Of a stretch of DNA of 64,000 nucleotides, positions 34,249 through 47,000 are shown in pieces. The number at the start of each line of letters is the position of its first letter. The first letter of the stretch is position 1. Location: positions 20,535,219 to 20,599,218 of the forward strand of contig NC_088315.1 of assembly GCF_910592395.1 (NCBI RefSeq), written 5' to 3'. A program made the translations under genes and the position numbers. Below the pieces are notes generated by a model that had not been told where the DNA came from, did not search any database, and was given only the letters and a program-made list of their open reading frames with translations. The DNA comes from Lineus longissimus. Its lineage: Eukaryota; Nemertea; Pilidiophora; Heteronemertea; Lineidae.

Positions 34249-34963
34249 AGGCCAAGACTCTTGGGTTCTTCACTTACAAATATTCATAATTGAAATGATG
34301 AAAAGCCCCCCCCCCCTCGCCTTTATAACCCCTTGAAAATGGAAGTACTAGTATGTCGGCAATTGACCCGAACACATCAATATCTACATGTTGAAGAATG
34401 ACCTTCCCTCCCCCCACCCCCAATTAAGTGAAGTGAAGAGAGACAAGACCACCATTGAATATTCATAGGTTGGAGGTTCCAGACCTATAAATTAGACGCG
34501 AGTGTGTTTTCAACTGTCAAGTGCTTATTTGGAGAGGTATTGGAAAGATATTTGCTATGGCAAGTCTACAGATAAAAATAATTTTTTTGATGAAAAAATA
34601 AATTTTGAGATTTGGCTGAAAACAGTGGAAATATCATGGTCTCTCAAATTTGTCCAATTTGAAGAAAAAAAATTCGTGGACAACCACCAGTTCTAATAAA
34701 ATTTCACCATTTACTCGCCTGACTGTCTGGAATGTCATATCCAAATTTCAGATTCACAACCCGAAGCATTGCGAGGCGGTCGAACTGTGACAATTTAACT
34801 GCAAAAAGGCTTAAAAAATCAATGGTGGTCTTGTCTCAAGAGGCCGGGTTGGAATGATAAAGTTTAACTGGGAAATATACTATAATATAAAGGAAAAAAA
34901 CCAAGCTCAACAATTCGTAAAATTGTTCAAATGTCCAGCGCACACCACTCTTTTCCTTTTTAG

Positions 34964-35165
34964 TAGGCGAAATGGTGAGTAGGCGTAATGGTGAGTAGGC
35001 GAAATGGTGAGTAGGCGAAATGGTGAATAGGCGAAGTGGGTGTAGGCGAAATGGTGAGTAGGCGAAATGGGGGTAGGCGAAATGGGGGTAGGCGAAATGG
35101 GTGTAGGCGAAATGGGTAATAGGCGAAATGGGTGTAGGCGAAATGGGTGTAGGCGAAATGGGGGT
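34964..35165. repeat. 15-bp minisatellite (taggcgaaatgg), inverted copy of 30262-30470
   Basis: About 14 units of taggcgaaatggtgag / taggcgaaatgggtg, the reverse complement of the array 4.5 kb to the left. Open frames across it are artefacts. Confidence 0.95.
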
Positions 35166-36042
35166 ACACCCAGCAGATAGCAACAGGACCCATCTTGTGT
35201 CCCTCTCCTCATCCTTTCATTCAGGGTAACTGAAAGGACAAGTGGATGGCTTTAAATTGCAGGCTCAAATTCCAAACCCTCCTTCATCCACTCAAAAGGA
35301 CAGTTGATCCCTGTTACAATGAATAGTGAGATGTTTAGAAAGCTGGTCAGCAGGTTCAAGCATCTTGAACTACAATCCAGCACCAACAGTCTCTTATAGC
35401 TCATGCTTGAAACATCGTCAAGAAAAATAACCCGTCTTTGAATGGTGACCATCAGGACGCAGTTATACAATACCAATCTCCCTACACCTTGTCGTGCCAA
35501 GAGACCATTTAATATCGACTCCGTACTCCCGGACATTCAGTCATAAAACTTGCATGACGAGTGCATTGTAAATCTTGTTATCGGCACGGAGAGTGTGGTT
35601 TCTGGTTGTAAATGGATTGCTACCGAGTGGTCATGTCGCTCAAGATCATGATAGCTACAGGGATTAACCCTTGAATATCGGTGGACGAAGAGATGTTCCA
35701 GAAAGTGCAAATGAACTAAGGGCACAGTTGTCATATTGACAAATGTGGTACAAAAATCCCATAGATGTCGCCACGTTCTATAGATGCAAATCAGGACATC
35801 ATTGTTTCAGATAGAACCTACTGGTTTAAATAGCTTGAATGTAAAACCAAACAGTTCAAATAGTTGCACTGACTTCTCAATGAGAAACCCTCACAAAAGC
35901 AGTGGTGTGAAATGAGAGTTTTCTCATTCGTTCATTTGATTGGAAAACGATATCACCCACACTATCATAAATGAAACATAGTTAAACATAGCTATAACAA
36001 AAGTTAGTAAACAAAGTCATTGGAGAATGTTGAACTATATAG

Positions 36043-36262
36043 TCACCATCAGTTATTGGATGTGTTTTTACAAATAACTAATTACTGTTCTTAAGTAATA
36101 TCCCCTTCCAAGCGGACAACAAGAAATGTACAGCCATATTGCATGATATTGTCACTATCGGTTATTGGACCTGTTTTTACAAATAACTAATTGCTGTCCT
36201 GTTCTAAAGTAATATCCCCCTCAACCTGACAACAAGATATGTTCAACCATACTGCATCGATT
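36043..36262. repeat. Two-copy 108-bp tandem duplication
   Basis: Copies begin at 36043 and 36151 with gtcacca/ctatc.gttattgg and share tttttacaaataactaatt and taatatcccc. Confidence 0.85.
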
Positions 36263-36350
36263 TTCTTGCACTCTTTCAACCAAAAATCTGTAAAAAAACA
36301 TTTTGTTTTTAAATGGCCAATTGAACTGATCGACAGAAAGCTACAAATCA

Positions 36351-36827
36351 AAATGACCTTCAATCCTGTTAGATTTGTTCTTGTGCTTGCAGCTATCTTA
36401 CCCTATAGTGGGTGTAACAAGGTAATTAGCCTAACACACACAATACACCCACAACGATAAGCGCTGTGCTGCAAAATTAGAAGTCATATATCCTTGAGCC
36501 ACGTTTCTATAAACGAGTTGTAATATGTTCTTCAGGCATGATATCAATGGATGCATTCTATTTATATATGGGTATAATCATACCAATTTGGTTGATTTTC
36601 ATGACTAAAGCCGTATTTCCAGATTGTAAAAATATCATGAATTGTACAAAAAGACAAAATTACAGAAAATACGTAATGATTGCACCATAGCAACACATTA
36701 TGACTTGTTTAGAGTTTGCCTGATGGAAAATTATGGAAAACATACATCATTATGCAGAAAAATCGTTACATTGAACAATTCTATTGTCAATATAGATATT
36801 CAACCGACTGTGATTGAAGAAATGTGA
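36351..36827 (+). CDS. Weak candidate: small secreted peptide, two exons
   Basis: ATG 36351 opens a good signal-peptide-like stretch, MTFNPVRFVLVLAAILPYSG, then CNK and a possible donor gtaatt at 36420. A phase-0 continuation from about 36662 (after an A-rich, poor acceptor ttacag) would add KIRNDCTIATHYDLF... with three more cysteines to TGA 36825-36827. A better acceptor (tatttccag at 36622) does not keep a long frame. The hydrophobic start is convincing; the join is not. No family recognised. Confidence 0.25.
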
Positions 36828-38979
36828 TTTTTGTTGTTGTTATTATCGTATTGATTTCATTCAATAATCAATCAATCAATCAATCACTACACAAAAAGTC
36901 ATTCACTTTCTGAACCTCTTCGCACAGCCTTCGTTATTTATGTCTATTTGAGATGAAACCAAGTTTTAATTTCCTACTTTTTGAGCATCATCAACGCCCG
37001 GGTCAACAGCTATAAGCAGACGTTAAGTGTTTGATCATGTGACCAAGTTCATCTTGATGGCATTTAGTAGTTTGTACGAGAGTGATGCATATGTTTTGAG
37101 TTGTGAATATCGGGAAGAGAAGTGACTCCACTGATTTGGGAAAATATGGCGCAAACAGAAAGAAGAAGCAAAGATGCTTTGACTTTAAGCAAATTGTAAG
37201 CATCGACAGAAGGTAATACGAATTTCAGTTTCAGGTCTCATTTGAACAGAGGATGAGGCAATGGACGTAAAGTGATTTGCCAAAGATAACAAGCTGTGTT
37301 AGTGTTGGGTGCCACACCCATTTTGTTTTGATCACCCACCACTCACGAACCATGATATTGGCTGACACCAACGATTCAAGCCATACAACGGAATCCTTTG
37401 GAACATTCTTGGTGTGAAGATCAAAGCCTTCCCTGTCAAAGTCCCCGCGAGAAATTTCACAAAATTGCTTCGAACTGTGGATGTAACGGCTATCCCAGCA
37501 AGTAAATACAGTATGATTTGCCGTAATCACACATCCTAATAATGAAAATGATTTGCGATGATTACCCCAGATTACTTGGGCGGGTATGTTGTGACCGGCT
37601 CAAACGCGCCAAAGCTACTGTAAATGTGATCGTATACTTTGCAATTGGAAGCCAAATTGACTGGTATTACACTGTGTGATCTTTGTCAATTACGTTACAT
37701 TATGAGTAGGGCAATTTCAGAACCATAGTTTCTAATTTTCATCGCAAAAAATTTCTCTTCGAATGTGTGACTGGTCTTAATATAGAAGAACAGTCAAACT
37801 GTGAGTTTCTGAGTCCGAATCATTCTGAAAGAAGATCTAAATATTGGTCTGCATGACTGCTTTGGCCAGAGAACCAGGCATTTCATTTTATTGAGCGCCA
37901 AGAAGCGTTGAATATATCAATTGCCTGTGGGATGAATCCTGGTCATCAAACGACGTCTTTATCATGCAATAAAGCAATGACAATGATCAAGGTGAAATGT
38001 ACTTCAGCGCAGACGGGTGGAGCATGAGTGACCGAACATCTTAGGGAGTCACCATTCCGCCAAATCACCCGAGGCAAACTATGACTTCAGCCAATCACAA
38101 GGTTATCTAAAATAGAATCAATTTTCGCCCCAAGCTGAATCAATGTTCATAAACACATTGAAGAACACAAACGTTTTTGTTCACGATTCTGTGTCAGCGC
38201 GCGATATCGATTTGGAACGACCTGCCATTGTTCGGTGAAATGACCATATTCTGCGAAAACAGGTGGTGCAAATCTGCCAATATTCATCATATTTTCGTAG
38301 TTTTTCAACTGATGCATAAAATGCACATCCTGGTAATCAATTTCAGTTTACTCTAACGAGACCCCACGATATCAATGCAATCATTGTTATTCATGTAGAG
38401 TTGATAGCATTCTATCATGAAATGCATTCAGATGTGTTACCACATGTTATACTTCAGGTTTGCAATAATGGATTAAATATCGAAATCGAGTCACTTTGAA
38501 GAGCTCATTAACGTGTTGAATTTCAGTTTTAGAATTGTTTGTGTGATAATTTTCGAGGAGACGATGAGATGTGTATGATTTATGTGGAAACTTTTAGGTT
38601 CAACACGTACTCCAGCTCCACTGATATAAGACCATAAAGGCCTCATTAGTTTCATGGTTTGGCATGTTGACCTCTCAAACCACAGTTATATATTCCACAC
38701 AGCAACACATACAACATAATTACTTTGATTAATAACCAAACTCACCAAGGGTTAATTACCAGGATCGAATACCAGCGTATCACACAGCTTAGAAATGCAT
38801 CTATCAGGGTTACGGCGGGTGATCTGGACAGAATGCTATGTTCTTTCTTATCCAGTCTTCTTAGAAACAAATCTCTCGACATACTATCACGCGACAATAC
38901 AAATGGCCGTCTTACAAAGCAAGTATCATGGTACGAGTTGATTTTTTATATCGTGTTTGAGATGCCAAAGTTATCAAAA

Positions 38980-39141
38980 CAGGATGCGATGCCACCTATT
39001 TCACCATTAACGAATAGACACACCAACCAATGCTCTTGCAACACGGGACTGATGACAACCAGCTATGTCCTACAGGACTGCCAACAGCATGAAGCTCACA
39101 GACAAGAAATCTGGCAAAATTTTGTCACCTGGCAAGACTGA
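38980..39141 (+). pseudogene. LINE/retroelement ORF2 C-terminal relic
   Basis: The frame ending at TGA 39139-39141 reads LTNRHTNQCSCNTGLMTTSY then VLQDCQQHEAHRQEIWQ. This is the C-x-C-(x)n-T..(H)..LQ.C..H zinc-knuckle pattern found at the end of many non-LTR reverse transcriptases, with Tyr in place of the usual His. The preceding part of the open frame (from 38725) is not recognisable RT. A decayed fragment. Confidence 0.65.
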
Positions 39142-39866
39142 ATTTACAGAGGCAGGGTCAGGGTGGAAATGCGGACAAATGAGGACAACTGACCATGGCT
39201 GACTGTTTGAAGAGTGTCCACAAAGAACAAGAAGGGAATAAACCTTACCACCACACGCCTTGACTGATGAAGAACTGGAGCACTGAAGACGTACCACAGA
39301 GATGTCATCAATGTTAGGAGATGTGAAATACATTTTGAAATATGATGAAATTGAAGCCATCATCGAATAGACGGAGGTCTAGCACCAAAACAGACTATGA
39401 CACAGAAGATGTTTTCAGTGAAATAGCTTCGTAAGATTTCATCAATATAAAAGAAACAGCCACACTACCAAGCATTGCTGATGGGAAGGACACCAACTTT
39501 TTAAGAGAACACTTGGAAACAGGAACAAGATGACACCACAGAAAGATGTGAGCTCTCTAACGGAGAAGACAGGCCACGCCAACCTGTCGCTTTTTACCAT
39601 TGTTTGAGTTGCGAATCAAGATGAGGTTGTGATCTCTCAGGTATTCTTCAGTGTTGGCCGTTTAATGTAATCTTGTTACCTGATATGAGGTTCAGCGCAA
39701 TATCAGTATGTCATGAACCTAGAAATAGTATAATCCTTTTAGATTTGTTAATAATAGACTCAGACACAATTGAAGACGATTTTTGATATCACCAGGGCAT
39801 CTGGTTGCAAATGTCAACAACGGAAACAAAAATCTCTTTATATTGAATTCATAGCCAAACAAAACT

Positions 39867-40018
39867 AATCAAGTCAGTCAGTCTCGCTATAACCAAGAAA
39901 CGTATAGACCAACTTATCATTCTAACAGTGAGGAGTCCTTTGAATCAAGTCAGTCAGTCTTGCTATAACCAAGAAATGTATAGACCAACTTATCATTCTA
40001 ACAGTGAGGAGTCCTTTG
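39867..40018. repeat. Two-copy 76-bp tandem duplication
   Basis: Copies at 39867 and 39943, near identical (tcgctat / ttgctat, aaacgta / aaatgta). Confidence 0.93.
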
Positions 40019-40542
40019 ACTTTGAGAACAAAATCTGATGAGAGAACGAAAAATAAAACAAAAATCTGCTCATCGACAATTACTAGTATTCGTTAATGTT
40101 GGTTAACCTTTCTTAACAGTAGGGGGCGCCTTTGATCATCGGAGAACACGACTTGATGAGACGGGGAGATGATCTATCGTGTCGTTTAAGAGGAGACGGA
40201 GGAACATCAATGTCATTAGTGGAAAGAAGCTGCCAGACATCATATAGGACATCATTGATACAAACAACCTTTCTCCTATTTCATTGCGTTTGATGACAGC
40301 ATCGAACTCTTAGATCGGTGGATGTCATGAATCAAGGGCCTTCAGGTCTTCCGCTGCCTTCACAGGTCCTTGACGCACTCCATAATCTCAACCGCACCGA
40401 GGCGGAGAGGGGAAATGTATCCATGTGGCAAGAGCCTGGGATCCTAGGATGGTTCACAAGAGACGATTAGAGTGCCAATACTCTCCTTTCAAACTTGTGA
40501 AAGTGCTGAGGGAAGAAGCCACAGAAGGAGCGATATCACACC

Positions 40543-41098
40543 ACCTGAGTAAGCCTACTACTAACTTCTCTCACAACACCAGCACCTGAGTAGGCCTACT
40601 ACTAACTTCTCTCACAACACCAGCACCTGAGTAGGCCTACTACTAACTTCTCTCACAATACCAGCACCTGAGTAAGCCTACTACTAACTTCTCTCACAAC
40701 ACCAGCACCTGAGTAGGCCTACTACTAACTTCTCTCACAATACCAGCACCTGAGTAGGCCTACTACTAACTTCTCTCACAACACCAGCACCTGAGTAAGC
40801 CTACTACTAACTTCTCTCACAACACCAGCACCTGAGTAGGCCTACTACTAACCTCTCTCACAATACCAGCACCTGAGTAGGCCTACTACTAACTTCTCTC
40901 ACAACACCAGCACCTGAGTAGGCCTACTACTAACTTCTCTCACAATACCAGCACCTGAGTAGGCCTACTACTAACTTCTCTCACAATACCAGCACCTGAG
41001 TAGGCCTACTACTAACTTCTCTTACAATACCAGCAGCTGAGTAGGTCTACTACTAACTTCTCTTACAATACCAGCACCTGAGTAGGCCTACTACTAAC
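40543..41098. repeat. 41-bp satellite, about 13.6 copies, with trimer structure
   Basis: Unit cacctgagtaggcctactac plus taacttctctcacaacaccag. Variant 'gtaagcc' marks units 1, 4 and 7, and 'caatacc' versus 'caacacc' alternates in a fixed order in units 4-6 and 7-9. Confidence 0.95.
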
Positions 41099-44000
41099 AT
41101 CTTTATCACCACCACAAAAAGCAGGGCATGTATTCATGTACATATCATGTTTGTCTCCATCTTCATAAAAACATAGGCAAACATTATTGTTCCAACAGCC
41201 AAACAATGAATAGATCATGTACATGTTTGCTTCTATTGCCATTTTTTGTGGCAGCAAAATACTATTACAAGTAGTAGGTTATCAGCCTGAGAATACCTCA
41301 TACCACATTCACAGCTTCCAAACGGATGATAAACCATCTCCTTTGACTATCCATTATCTCCCGAATCCTACTTTTATATAATCCCACACGTTACGCGAGC
41401 ATCTGTTGAAATGTTTGCCTTTTTCTTGAACTCAAGGTTGTTGCCTGATCTGACAGATGGGAATAAACCTTTAACTGCACAGCGGATCTCGTCCAAAGCC
41501 GATTCCATTTGTTCTAACATTCATTCTTGAGATCTTTAGTTTACCTCACTGTAGCCTGCAGTCTGGTAGGCCTATCAAGAGATGCTTACAGCTGACGAGA
41601 GTAACATCAGCAAGATTCCTGCCTTGATGCAGACAACCTCGCTTTCAACCCCGATGTTTAAATGGTCTAAAAATACCAAGATGCACCTGTCAAGTTAAGC
41701 TATGTGATATTTGTTTCATTTTAATCCACCAGATTACAGTCAACCACAACTCGGATCAAATTCATGTACGATAATGCCGAGAAACGTTAAAAAAACTCAC
41801 AACTCTCAGTTTTACTACAACTTGGATGAAGGGAATAGCAGGCTTGCTGAGTACCTGATGTCGGTACCAAGATCAACAACAAACTCAGAGAATGCAAAGT
41901 GTTTTTCCTTTTCGCAGATACAGGTAATAGCTCTCTACTAAGATCTGTTTGAAAGATCTTTTTGTCAGCAATGCCCATGCTGTACTGGAAGTTGATCCCT
42001 TATTCTACGTAGGCTGTTTTTCATTGCGTCTGCTTTTATTTTCTCAAGAATTAGCCCAATGTTGACTGACGTTGAGAAAAATGATAACAACGTTTGTGGA
42101 GCAGTATAGTCTGCTCTTTTTTAATCATAGGAACAAATTCACGGAAGCAATTTGTCCAAAACAAGTGATTATGCTTATTCAGGGTCAAGAAGCAGCTCTT
42201 CAAAGGCATGCAGCACGATGAAAGCCCTGAACCAGCATTCTTTCAGAAGATGAACAAAATTAGCTGAAAAGTTTGAAAGACACAAAGAGTTCAGTAACGA
42301 GGGTTCCATTGCCGTGTAGTCTGCAGCAGTTGTATAAGTCTACATGTTACCCTACATGAACATGAAAGCACTGTAGCACTGTACATCACTGAGGTCAGCT
42401 GCCATTGAGACATGAAGGATAATTGCCCTTAAAGTCCCTCTCAAAAGTCTAATTCAATGCAGTCTGCCCATCCGCTGCACATTTTCGTGGTTCTGTCACG
42501 TACTGCACTTATGTTGTCAGGTCAGGCGACAAAGTGTCCTTCATTTTGAAGCCTCCTCGAGGTGAGAAGCAGACGTGAATTCGTTTTGTAAACAAAGTTC
42601 TTCCTGACAAAATCTGACCCACTTTCACATAAGGTGACTTTGGAACAGTAATATTGAGCATTTTGTTAACTAAAATACCCTCTTTGATTGTTTCTTTTAT
42701 CATTGGTTTCAATCTTTGACATTAATTTAACGAACACATCATTATAAGTTTCCAACCTGCACGACCCAACTGAACCATCACATTGACAAAGCATCATGAA
42801 CTTCCTCACCTTCTTCACCACCAATAATCCTGTTACCTCTCATTTTTTACATCGTCTTTCTACTCAACTTCAAGTCAGATTTCTACCCAACATTCCAAAT
42901 CCTTTTACCGAGTCTCGTTTTCTGATACGCGAAATCCGATCAAGGCGTTGAACTCCTTTTAAATTTTACAGGTTTTCGTTCAAATTTCCGCTCGTGAACC
43001 TTAGATGAAGATTTCAACAGAATCCAATATTCAATTGGAAATTCAGTGAAAGTATCACTCCTTGATGTTGTCAGGTTTTTCCTCAGGTTATGTTTTTGAT
43101 TCATAGGATCAATATACTTTGATTCTTGTTTTTATTTAACAATTATGGTTTGAGTTCATGAAAACTCCCGATGAAATATATATACACTTCTCAACGACCG
43201 AGGAAGCCTTTTGAAAGAATTGTCTAAACTCAAAGCACTGACGCACAATATTCTCACCAAAATCTCATTAACTCTCCAAACCTGTGTCAGGTTTACTCCA
43301 TTATTGGAGAGTTAATCCTCTAACACAACCAGATTAAAGAGGAAGATGCATCAATTTCATCGAAATTGAAAAAAACAAATCGTTTTTCTTGTTCGTTTTC
43401 ATGTTTATTGGTCCAAAACAAACATGGTAAGATTTTGTCAGCAGATAAATGGTGAATATGCTCAGATCATGCTAAGGTTGTCTAAATAAATTGTAGCTTT
43501 TACTGAATTATGAACCCTTTATCTGACCAACTTACGGTGAAATAGAATGAAATATCTTGGTTTCATCAACCATTTCTTTGTAGAATTAAAAACATTGAAC
43601 CTTTACATCGGCAAGCAAAACACACATTTTTCACCAGAATCAGAAAACTGAGGCAAACTTGGCAAAAACATTGGACAGGTGTTGTAATGATACTTCTGTA
43701 AAAACGTTAAAATGAGATAGGAACCTGCTGCAACAGTTCCAATCGTTCAACCTCAATCATCGACAGGTTGTAGTAGGAATAAGGAAAAGCAACGAACTAT
43801 CCACCGATTGACATCAAAACACCTCGTGCTCAGAATCACGCCCTCTTTCTCAAACCTGGACCCATCCCTGTAGATTTGTTCAAATGTGAATGAACTACTT
43901 TAGCACTGCACCATCTTCAGTAGACGGGAGACCCTAAATTGCTGTCAGGAATTGTTTCATTTTTAACCACAAGATGGCACTGCCAAATAAAGACATCAAC

Positions 44001-47000
44001 ATTTCGACAAATTGTCAGCGGCAAATGAAATAAAGGTGACGATAGCCAAGAATATCACAATAACAAACACACCGGAATATATCATCACATACAAATTGAG
44101 TTTACAATAGAAATCATCATAATTATGGGTCCGGGACAAATGTACTCAACTGCTGATATTCCCACAGGACAAGACAAAGGCCAGACAGTTTGAATTCAAA
44201 GATTGACGGTGTCTGAACCGTCATTAAGTAAATGATTCCCTAAGATTCTAAATGAACTATTTTGATCTTCCAGACTGTTTCACTGTTGTTGCTGTTGAAC
44301 TAAATCAAGCAGAGCTGCAGAAAACCAACCGGCATTGACCAGTTTTTGGTGAAAATCACAAGTTGCACAGATCAAGTTAAGTGGCTCTCCCGGTGCCACA
44401 AGTATTTGAATGTGTGAATTGAAACCACAAACTATAGATATGAAGCTGAGACAAAACTACCAGCAGATGTTGACACTACTGATACAATAAACAGAGAATC
44501 AACGATATGTGGCCTGAATGTATGAACTGTATCGCTCAGAAAGCATCGGCCAAAATGAATAACAGTTTAGGCTGAATCGAACACAAACAGAATTGAAAAT
44601 ATCAATACGCATATTTTGAACATGATTTTCTTATTGTCAGGAGTATAAAGCGTAATTGGTGGTCTTTGATGCTCAATAGATGCGGCCAAAACAGTTGCTT
44701 TCAGAAAGACAAACAGAACACATCCATTCTCTGATACCTGAATGGCGTATTCTACGAGTTGTAAGGGCGACATGATCGACGCTTCAACCGAGACAATACT
44801 GAATAGTTGTCTCAAGAGACAAAGCTAATTCCCCCCAAGTCCTTACAGTTTGTGAGAATGATATGACACAGATCTCATACTGTTGAAGAGCGTGAATTCA
44901 AATTGTTGAAATTCACCTTCAGAAGGAACATGGGAGACTGATAGCGTGTTGCTGCCGTGATAGATATATTCTAGCGGACAGTCAGAAAAGCCCAGCTATC
45001 ATGCAGTTCGTCAATGAAGGCCAGTACATAAAGGCCTACAGTAGTTACGACATGACTTAAGGGGAATTTCTGTTCTTCAGTATTCATTCAAAGAGACATG
45101 ATTAAGATTGACAACGCCTGAATCGTCACCAGTTCCGGTGAGACAAAACGACAACACACCCACAGCACTGGAATGACCAACCAATCACAGACCACCAAAT
45201 AACATCCAATAGATCAACTGGTTTGTCACTGTGACCTTCTGACAGCGGATTGGTCATCCACAAAAACTGAGCTTCAGAGATAGTAACTTCAATTTGAATT
45301 TCCGCTAAATATCAACAAATGTTTTGAACCGACAAAACAGGACAAAGAGGTGACGCATGGACTCGGATGGTTTCAGTAAATGATATGAACTAAACTACTT
45401 CATTCATGATTCATAAGGTCCAATGAGGGGGCATAGATATGGACCTCAAGACGAAGGTTCAGGAGTCAAAGGTTTCGAGGTCCATCTACTGGCCGGACCT
45501 GGACATAAGGTCCACTAGGTTGGACACAACATGGCCAACCTAGTGAAAGGATGACAAAGGGGTGACATATGTCATCTCAGTGTCACCAGGGACAAGATAA
45601 TCATGGACTCAGAGGTTTATCCCTTTGTATAAAGCCAAAACCCTCAGAGAGGGAATTGAGCTGAAAGTAGATTCAGATGAGCAGTCACCCGTTAGGTGTA
45701 TTCTTCCCATGAGGGGCTGGGGTGGTCGGCAGTGAAAGTGACCAATCATGCCTCAAAGATCGCTTTCGGACAAATTGTCTCTCCCATGAGATGGGACTGC
45801 AACATATTGATTTCGGACATGCTAAAGAAGCAGGAGGTGACCATCGGCAAGAAATTCATTCGTTCCTCTTCACCACCTTTCTGACCCCAGAGGATTCTTT
45901 CACCACGGTGAGAGTGAAAGTGAGACTACGCTTCAACGGCCTTTTTGAGCCGTAGCAAATTGAGATATCCCAGAGGGACAAAATAGACAGCGTAAAACGA
46001 TTTGTTTCTGTAACACTTCCGGCAGTGAAAGTGAATGAACTTAAAACAAAGTCAAGCATGGTTGATTTGCATATGCAAAGGGTACAAAATCATAGGTCAT
46101 TTTGGGCTTTGCTTGACAGGTCCATTCAGAAATGATTTCCCTGGAGACACGAGGTGTAAGAAATGAAAGCGTATTCACCTCGCTCACATTCAAGCCTTTC
46201 GCAAGTAGTGTCAGGAACTGGTGAGGGAACCTGTGGCACGTTAGTTCAGCAAAATGTGATTTGAATGAATTTCAACTTTACAAACATCACTAGCACTGCT
46301 CTGACAACCTGACCAGGGTTTCAATCACAGAACCGAGTCTGGATCTCCGACATCTTTGCAACAAGACCACAGGCCCACTCACTCTGACTTCAGCCAGTTC
46401 TTTTGGGTGCCAATATGATCTGTCTGTGGCTCTGTCAGCCAGCTCACTGAGTATTGCGGCTACTGTGTGCTGCTCAGTTGATACACAAGGCGATGAAGAA
46501 GCTGTGATGACATGAAATCGACCTAGCGACAGGAAATCCAAAATCTGATCCTGTCAGAACAGGACACGGGACATAAGGAGGACTTCCAGGCAGTTAAAGA
46601 CTGGCCCACCAAACTTGCATCAGAAGACAAAGACAAGGATATTCAAATATCTGCCAAACAATGTCGAGAGATTCTCAAATGTTGTGATCCTTGATCTGGC
46701 CTGAGGGTTGTTGTTCTTAAACCTCTATGAGACCTTAAACAGGCCTTGTTGTCACCATTGTCAGACCTTAAACAGATGCAACAGTTGATCCGCAAACACT
46801 GAACACTTTCCATGATATTTTGGGCGTAGTTTAAAATCAATTGTCTGATGACCATAACCTGCGGCAACGCATCAATCATCAGACATTTCTTAAAGTTTAT
46901 TATCAAACTCGCAGAATGGAGGTTATCTTTGGCATATCGTCTCTTCATCTCTTGATATCATTTGTGGGCGGACATTGGCGGGTTTGAGACAGCCTGGGGG

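Larger units (their letters stand above)
35166..38979. other. Mostly non-coding
   Basis: Apart from the 108-bp duplication and the weak secreted-peptide candidate, nothing was supported. A short (caat)n run lies near 36862. Confidence 0.5.

Noticed and set aside
41711-41941. Open frame ending at a gtaata donor, considered as exon 2 after the 36.4-kb signal peptide
   Set aside because: The phases do not match with the available acceptors.
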